Source: Anaerococcus porci
GTDB taxonomy: Bacteria > Bacillota > Clostridia > Tissierellales > Peptoniphilaceae
DNA: 64,000 bases
Assembly: GCF_009696575.1 (NCBI RefSeq)
Contig: NZ_VULQ01000003.1
Span: 62,001 to 126,000 of the forward strand
Reading direction: 5' to 3'
Below are positions 60,285 to 64,000 of the stretch, piece by piece. Numbering within the stretch: position 1 is the stretch's first letter; the number at the start of each line of letters is the position of its first letter. Made by a program: the position numbers and the translations under genes. Below the pieces are notes generated by a model that was given only the letters and a program-made list of their open reading frames with translations, searched no databases and was not told where the DNA came from.

Positions 60285-61208
60285 TTAAATCTCCCATAGA
60301 TTTTCTTTATATACTCCATCCTTAAACATTTTTTTGAATTCTTCTTGGGCTGGTTTTAAGTCTTCCTTGTAGGTTATTCCTATCCACTTATCATTTGTAG
60401 GAATTACTTTAACTTCTGCTATATCATCTTCTAAAAATTCTCCAATCATATTAGGTAGGATATATTCTGCATCTATTAGTCTATCCCTATTTTTTTCTAA
60501 ATAGTTTTTATAGTATTTTTCACTTATTTCTATGAATTCTGGGAAGGCTGCCCATACATTCATTGAAACTAAAGAGTCTAGGTTTAGGAAATCTTCAGGA
60601 TGATTTTCCTTAGAAAGCACTTTTCCATCTTTATTTTCTATACCATGGGTTTCTTTAATATCTATTAACATATGGTCTTCATTTTCTAAGCATATTCCCC
60701 TATTTACTACCCCATTTTTTGATAGGGTATTTTTTAATTTATAGCCTGCCATAGAAACTTGTAATTTTTTCTTGTTTTTTTCTATAATTTCCGGGTTATT
60801 TAGGTAGTCATACATTAGCTTGAAGACTTCCCTACCGTAATAGTCATCTGCATTTATTATTAAAAATGGCTCGTTTATAAATTCTTTGGCATCTATAACA
60901 GCTGGGACTGTACCCCAAGGTTTAAGACGATTTTTTGGAACTTCAAATCCTTCTGGAAGTTCTTGTTTTTGGAAGGCATATTCTACATCTATTAATTTTT
61001 CTATTCTTTCTCCTATAACTTCTTTAAAGTCCCTTTCTATTTCATCTCTTATGATAAAGACTACCTTATCGAATCCAACTTTTTTTGCATCATAGATTGA
61101 ATAGTCCATTATTGTATGACCAAAATCATCCATCTTGGCAAGTTGCTTTACTCCTTTTCCATATCTTGAACCAATTCCAGCTGCAAGTATTACTAAACTT
61201 GTACTCAT
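60285..61208 (-). CDS. Sugar-1-phosphate nucleotidyltransferase (LnpC-like)
   Basis: 307 residues, GT-A nucleotidyltransferase fold. LVILAAGIGSRYGKGVKQL (nucleotide-binding loop), IMDYSIYDAKKVGFDKVVF, KPWGTVPAVIDA and FLIINADDYYG (metal Asp). This is the form found in lacto-N-biose operons (LnpC), which makes UDP-sugars from galactose- or HexNAc-1-phosphate. It directly follows galE with no gap; GAGGAGG is within the galE end. Confidence 0.88.
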   Translation of the reverse strand: MSTSLVILAAGIGSRYGKGVKQLAKMDDFGHTIMDYSIYDAKKVGFDKVVFIIRDEIERDFKEVIGERIEKLIDVEYAFQKQELPEGFEVPKNRLKPWGTVPAVIDAKEFINEPFLIINADDYYGREVFKLMYDYLNNPEIIEKNKKKLQVSMAGYKLKNTLSKNGVVNRGICLENEDHMLIDIKETHGIENKDGKVLSKENHPEDFLNLDSLVSMNVWAAFPEFIEISEKYYKNYLEKNRDRLIDAEYILPNMIGEFLEDDIAEVKVIPTNDKWIGITYKEDLKPAQEEFKKMFKDGVYKENLWEI

Positions 61209-62231
61209 TTATGCCTCCTCATATCCATTAGGATTGTTCTTTTGCCATCTCCAAGAATCTTCACACATATCCTCTAAGTCATTTTCACATACCCAGCCTA
61301 GGATATCTTCTGCTTTTTTAGCTGAAGCATAACATTTTGCAATGTCTCCTTCACGCCTATCTTCTATTTTATATGGAATTTTCACTCCACTTGCCTTTTC
61401 AAAGGCCTCTATCATTTCAAGAACTGAATATCCTTCTCCTGTAGCAAGGTTAAATATTTCCACTCCTGAGAGCTTATCCATAGCCTCCATTGCCTTAACA
61501 TGACCTTTAGCAAGGTCAACTACATGGATGTAGTCTCTTACTCCTGTGCCGTCTTTAGTATCATAATCATCTCCAAATACATGAACATAGTCATATTTTC
61601 CTATTGCAACTCCTGTTATATAAGGGATGAGGTTATTTGGAATGCCCTTTGGATCTTCTCCTATAAGTCCAGACTTGTGGGCTCCTATTGGATTAAAGTA
61701 CCTAAGTAGGATTACTTTCCATTCATTGTCAGATACATAAAGATCTGTCATTATTTGTTCCATCATGGACTTAGACCATCCATAAGGGTTAGTACATTCA
61801 CCTTTTGGAAAATCTTCTGTTATGGGGCAAGTTTTAGGATCTCCATAAACTGTTGCTGATGATGAGAATACTATATTTTTAACATTGACTTCTTTCATAG
61901 CTTCTATAAGAGTAAGAGTTCCAGTTATGTTATTTTGATAGTATTCAAGTGGTTTTTTTACACTTTCCCCAACTGCCTTAAGGGCTGCACAGTGAATTAC
62001 TACATCTATTCTTTCATTTATTAAAACTTCTTTTATTTTCTCTTTATCGAGAACATCAGCTTCATAAAATTTTAAATCTTTTCCTGTAATTTTTTCTACT
62101 CTTTTTAAGCTTTCTACTGACGAATTTGAGAGGTTGTCATAGATTACAACTTCAAAATTATTGTCTAAAAGCTCTACTGCTATATGTGAGCCAATAAATC
62201 CTGCTCCGCCTGTTATAAGTATTCTTTTCAT
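61209..62231 (-). CDS. galE: UDP-glucose 4-epimerase
   Basis: 340 residues, extended SDR. GGAGFIGSHI (7-16) binds NAD; Tyr and Lys in YGWSKSMMEQ are catalytic; SSSATVYG and LRYFNPIGAHKSG are GalE hallmarks. It interconverts UDP-Gal and UDP-Glc, perhaps also the HexNAc forms as LnpD does. Between the ATPase and nucleotidyltransferase genes, 10 bases after the former. Confidence 0.95.
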   Translation of the reverse strand: MKRILITGGAGFIGSHIAVELLDNNFEVVIYDNLSNSSVESLKRVEKITGKDLKFYEADVLDKEKIKEVLINERIDVVIHCAALKAVGESVKKPLEYYQNNITGTLTLIEAMKEVNVKNIVFSSSATVYGDPKTCPITEDFPKGECTNPYGWSKSMMEQIMTDLYVSDNEWKVILLRYFNPIGAHKSGLIGEDPKGIPNNLIPYITGVAIGKYDYVHVFGDDYDTKDGTGVRDYIHVVDLAKGHVKAMEAMDKLSGVEIFNLATGEGYSVLEMIEAFEKASGVKIPYKIEDRREGDIAKCYASAKKAEDILGWVCENDLEDMCEDSWRWQKNNPNGYEEA

Positions 62232-62241
62232 ATACCATCCT

Positions 62242-63345
62242 TTAGTTTTCTAAAATATTAATTTCTGTTTGTGGGTCAAAGAAATGCATTCTTTCTTGAT
62301 CTAAGTATAATTTTACCACATCTGCCTTTCTAATAGGATTATCCATATTAAGTTTTGCTAAATACTTATCTTTTTTACTATCTAGGTAAACATATTGCTC
62401 GCTTCCAAGCATTTCTGTAAAGGTAACTTCTCCTTCTAACTGACAAGGGGTTACTCTTTTTTGGTCATAAAGATGTTCTGGTCTTATGCCAAGTATTACT
62501 CCTTTATCTAAGTAGCCAAGCTCTTCTAATTTTTGACCTTTTACTATATCTATTGGAAGCTTATTAGATTCATTTTTAGCAAAGTATAATCCATCTTCTT
62601 TTATTATACTAGTATTTATGAAATTCATCTGAGGAGATCCAATAAATCCTGCTACAAAAAGGTTAATAGGATGTTGATATACTTCTGTTGGACTTGCTAC
62701 TTGTTGGATTTGTCCTTTATTCATTATTACAATCCTATCTGCCATTGTCATGGCTTCTGTTTGGTCGTGGGTTACATAGATAAAGGTTGTATCTAATTGC
62801 TCATGTAGTCTTGAAATTTCTGCTCTAGTTTGTACTCTTAGTTTGGCATCAAGGTTACTTAAAGGCTCATCCATTAGGAATACTTGTGGATCACGAACTA
62901 TGGCACGTCCTAAGGCCACCCTTTGTCTTTGTCCACCGGAAAGGGCTTGTGGCTTTCTTTCTAGGTATTCTTCAAGTCCTAAAACCTTGGCTACTTGATC
63001 AACCTTGGTATCAATTTGGTCTTTGGGATATTTTTTAAGCTTTAGGGCATAGGACATATTTTCTCTTACAGTCATCTGAGGGTAGAGGGCATAATTTTGA
63101 AAAACCATAGCTATATCCCTATCCTTTGGTTCTACATCATTTACAAGCTTATCTCCTATATAAAGCTCACCTTTTGATATATCTTCTAGTCCTGCTACCA
63201 TTCTTAGAGTTGTAGACTTACCACAACCTGATGGTCCTACAAAAACTATAAATTCTTCGTCTTTTATCTCTAAGTTGAAATCTTTTACAGCTTCTACTCC
63301 GCCATCATATATTTTATAAATGTTTTTAAATGTTAATCCTGCCAT
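62242..63345 (-). CDS. Carbohydrate ABC importer ATPase (MsmK/UgpC type)
   Basis: 367 residues. Walker [11 protein letters not shown], signature [15 protein letters not shown], Walker [16 protein letters not shown], and a C-terminal TOBE/MalK-like domain with GIRPEHL. Such ATPases serve one or several sugar importers. Within this operon it should energise a GNB/LNB importer whose other genes are outside the window. GAGGGG before the ATG, 10 bases after the small membrane protein gene. Confidence 0.93.
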   Translation of the reverse strand: MAGLTFKNIYKIYDGGVEAVKDFNLEIKDEEFIVFVGPSGCGKSTTLRMVAGLEDISKGELYIGDKLVNDVEPKDRDIAMVFQNYALYPQMTVRENMSYALKLKKYPKDQIDTKVDQVAKVLGLEEYLERKPQALSGGQRQRVALGRAIVRDPQVFLMDEPLSNLDAKLRVQTRAEISRLHEQLDTTFIYVTHDQTEAMTMADRIVIMNKGQIQQVASPTEVYQHPINLFVAGFIGSPQMNFINTSIIKEDGLYFAKNESNKLPIDIVKGQKLEELGYLDKGVILGIRPEHLYDQKRVTPCQLEGEVTFTEMLGSEQYVYLDSKKDKYLAKLNMDNPIRKADVVKLYLDQERMHFFDPQTEINILEN

Positions 63346-63355
63346 TTTTCCCCTC

Positions 63356-63535
63356 TTATGAAAATCTCCTGTTATATAAGTAAAGATCTAGCAATAGTAA
63401 TCCAAGTGATATTATTTGGATAAATAAATACTTATATCCAGTAGTAGCATGTCCTATAAATTGTAAAATTACAGCTATTATGAAAATTAGACCCAAAATT
63501 AAATTGGCCATTTTTTTCTTTTTATAATAATCCAT
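63356..63535 (-). CDS. Small membrane protein (DUF6903-like)
   Basis: 59 residues, beginning MDYYKKKK, with two hydrophobic helices (about 10-27 and 36-53) and a basic end (YNRRFS). Its ATG is 2 bases past the GH112 stop, with AAGGAG inside the GH112 end. Small two-helix proteins of this type, which I recall as DUF6903, accompany GH112 genes in other Firmicutes; function unknown. Confidence 0.75.
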   Translation of the reverse strand: MDYYKKKKMANLILGLIFIIAVILQFIGHATTGYKYLFIQIISLGLLLLDLYLYNRRFS

Positions 63536-63537
63536 AA

Positions 63538-64000
63538 CTACTCCTTAATCCACTTTATCTCGCCTAATCTAAGACTTAAATCTTTTACATTTCCATCTTT
63601 ATCATATACTTTTGTTTCTATATCCTTATTAGAGTTGTTTATAATACAATACTCATCAAGGCCTTTGAAAGCTGCAACTTCTGCATATATACTTTCTGCA
63701 AAGTATTTTTTAAGTTCATCTTCCTTATGAGATACATACATGATGGCTCTTTTTATAATCCTTGTATTTTGAAAAGAATATGGACATCCTGCCATATAGA
63801 AACTTCTTCCCTTGCCATAGTCTCTTGTAGCCATTCTTACACCTTCATTGTAATAGTCTAGAATTCTTGTATCCTTATCTATGGCATATACATTTTCTTT
63901 TCCTTCTCCATAGTCTATCTTTCCTATTACATCCTCAAGTATAAAGTGGGAGTCTTCTACTTTTGTGAAATACTTGTTTCTTCCTTGTGAGAATCCACAT
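63538..64000 (-). CDS. lnpA: GNB/LNB phosphorylase (GH112), C-terminal part
   Basis: The frame is open to the window end, so only the last 153 or so residues are seen. HFILEDVIGKIDYGEGKENV, RDYGKGRSFYMAGCPYSFQN and RAIMYVSHKEDELKKYF match the C-terminal region of GH112. These enzymes split Gal-beta-1,3-GlcNAc or Gal-beta-1,3-GalNAc with phosphate to galactose-1-phosphate and the amino sugar, in the cytoplasm. An internal Met at 63834 is not the start. The catalytic part lies beyond the window. Confidence 0.9.
   Translation of the reverse strand, partial: CGFSQGRNKYFTKVEDSHFILEDVIGKIDYGEGKENVYAIDKDTRILDYYNEGVRMATRDYGKGRSFYMAGCPYSFQNTRIIKRAIMYVSHKEDELKKYFAESIYAEVAAFKGLDEYCIINNSNKDIETKVYDKDGNVKDLSLRLGEIKWIKE

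Noticed and set aside
1-64000. tRNA, rRNA and CRISPR genes
   Set aside because: No cloverleaf-type segments, rRNA-like blocks or spaced repeats were seen by eye; a tRNAscan or Infernal run would settle this.

Overview
The window is AT-rich, mostly tightly packed, and has no rRNA, tRNA or CRISPR array that I could see. T-box leaders, FeoA/FeoB, LPXTG-type sorting signals, SpaA-type pilins and several sugar PTS point to a low-GC Firmicute. The mix of amino-acid use, mucin-sugar phosphorolysis and giant Cna-B adhesins suggests a host-associated Gram-positive anaerobic coccus (Peptoniphilaceae, Anaerococcus-like). That genus guess is inference, not a database result.

Layout. 1-1175: gene-free, decayed-looking DNA. 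1176-4625: a two-gene unit, a beta-helix/tandem AAA+ (CbxX type) protein and a YVKPP-repeat membrane protein. 4668-7799: radical SAM protein, threonine aldolase and a TDT-type transporter. 7810-10480: a metal P-type ATPase with a small PacL-like partner, flanked by a REPIN-like palindrome and a diverged half copy. 10642-13468: ferrous iron operon feoA-feoA-feoB plus a Cys-rich protein, with candidate operators upstream. 13914-14777: DegV. 15079-20523: two T-box-controlled paralogous amino-acid transporters, a branched-chain aminotransferase and an Fe-type dehydrogenase. The specifier codons read best as Leu (CUA) and Ile (AUC). 21056-22102: membrane-anchored EEP hydrolase. 22149-29200: YesM/YesN-type two-component system, Fe3+/phosphosugar-type ABC importer and a HAD phosphatase.

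29448-46809: a three-gene surface operon transcribed as giant 4,620-aa adhesin, pilus backbone, minor pilin. All three carry sorting signals but no sortase gene is present. 47427-54501: two divergent sugar PTS loci. The leftward one has lacA, lacB and a galactitol-type PTS. The rightward one has YajC and a mannose/GalNAc-type IIB-IIC-IID-IIA. 54558-54713 is a 156-bp MITE-like palindrome, followed by nagA. 56087-58180: a Met T-box controlling a fusion of homoserine O-acyltransferase (MetA) with an ACT-less aspartate kinase. 58232-59563: a GH13-like protein that has lost its catalytic residues. 59811-64000: a galacto-N-biose/lacto-N-biose operon (GH112 phosphorylase, small membrane protein, MsmK-type ATPase, GalE, nucleotidyltransferase, orphan IIB), cut by the window end.

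Read together, the right half is a host-glycan module. GH112 phosphorolysis of galactosyl-HexNAc feeds GalE and the nucleotidyltransferase, while free galactose and amino sugars would enter through the two PTS and be handled by LacAB and NagA. The pilus operon would provide attachment. The left half deals with metals (Fe2+ uptake, metal export) and branched-chain amino acids. The most unusual items are the MetA-aspartate kinase fusion, the PacL-like/P-ATPase pair, the beta-helix/double-AAA protein, the dead GH13 protein, the orphan IIB, and two palindromic repeat elements.
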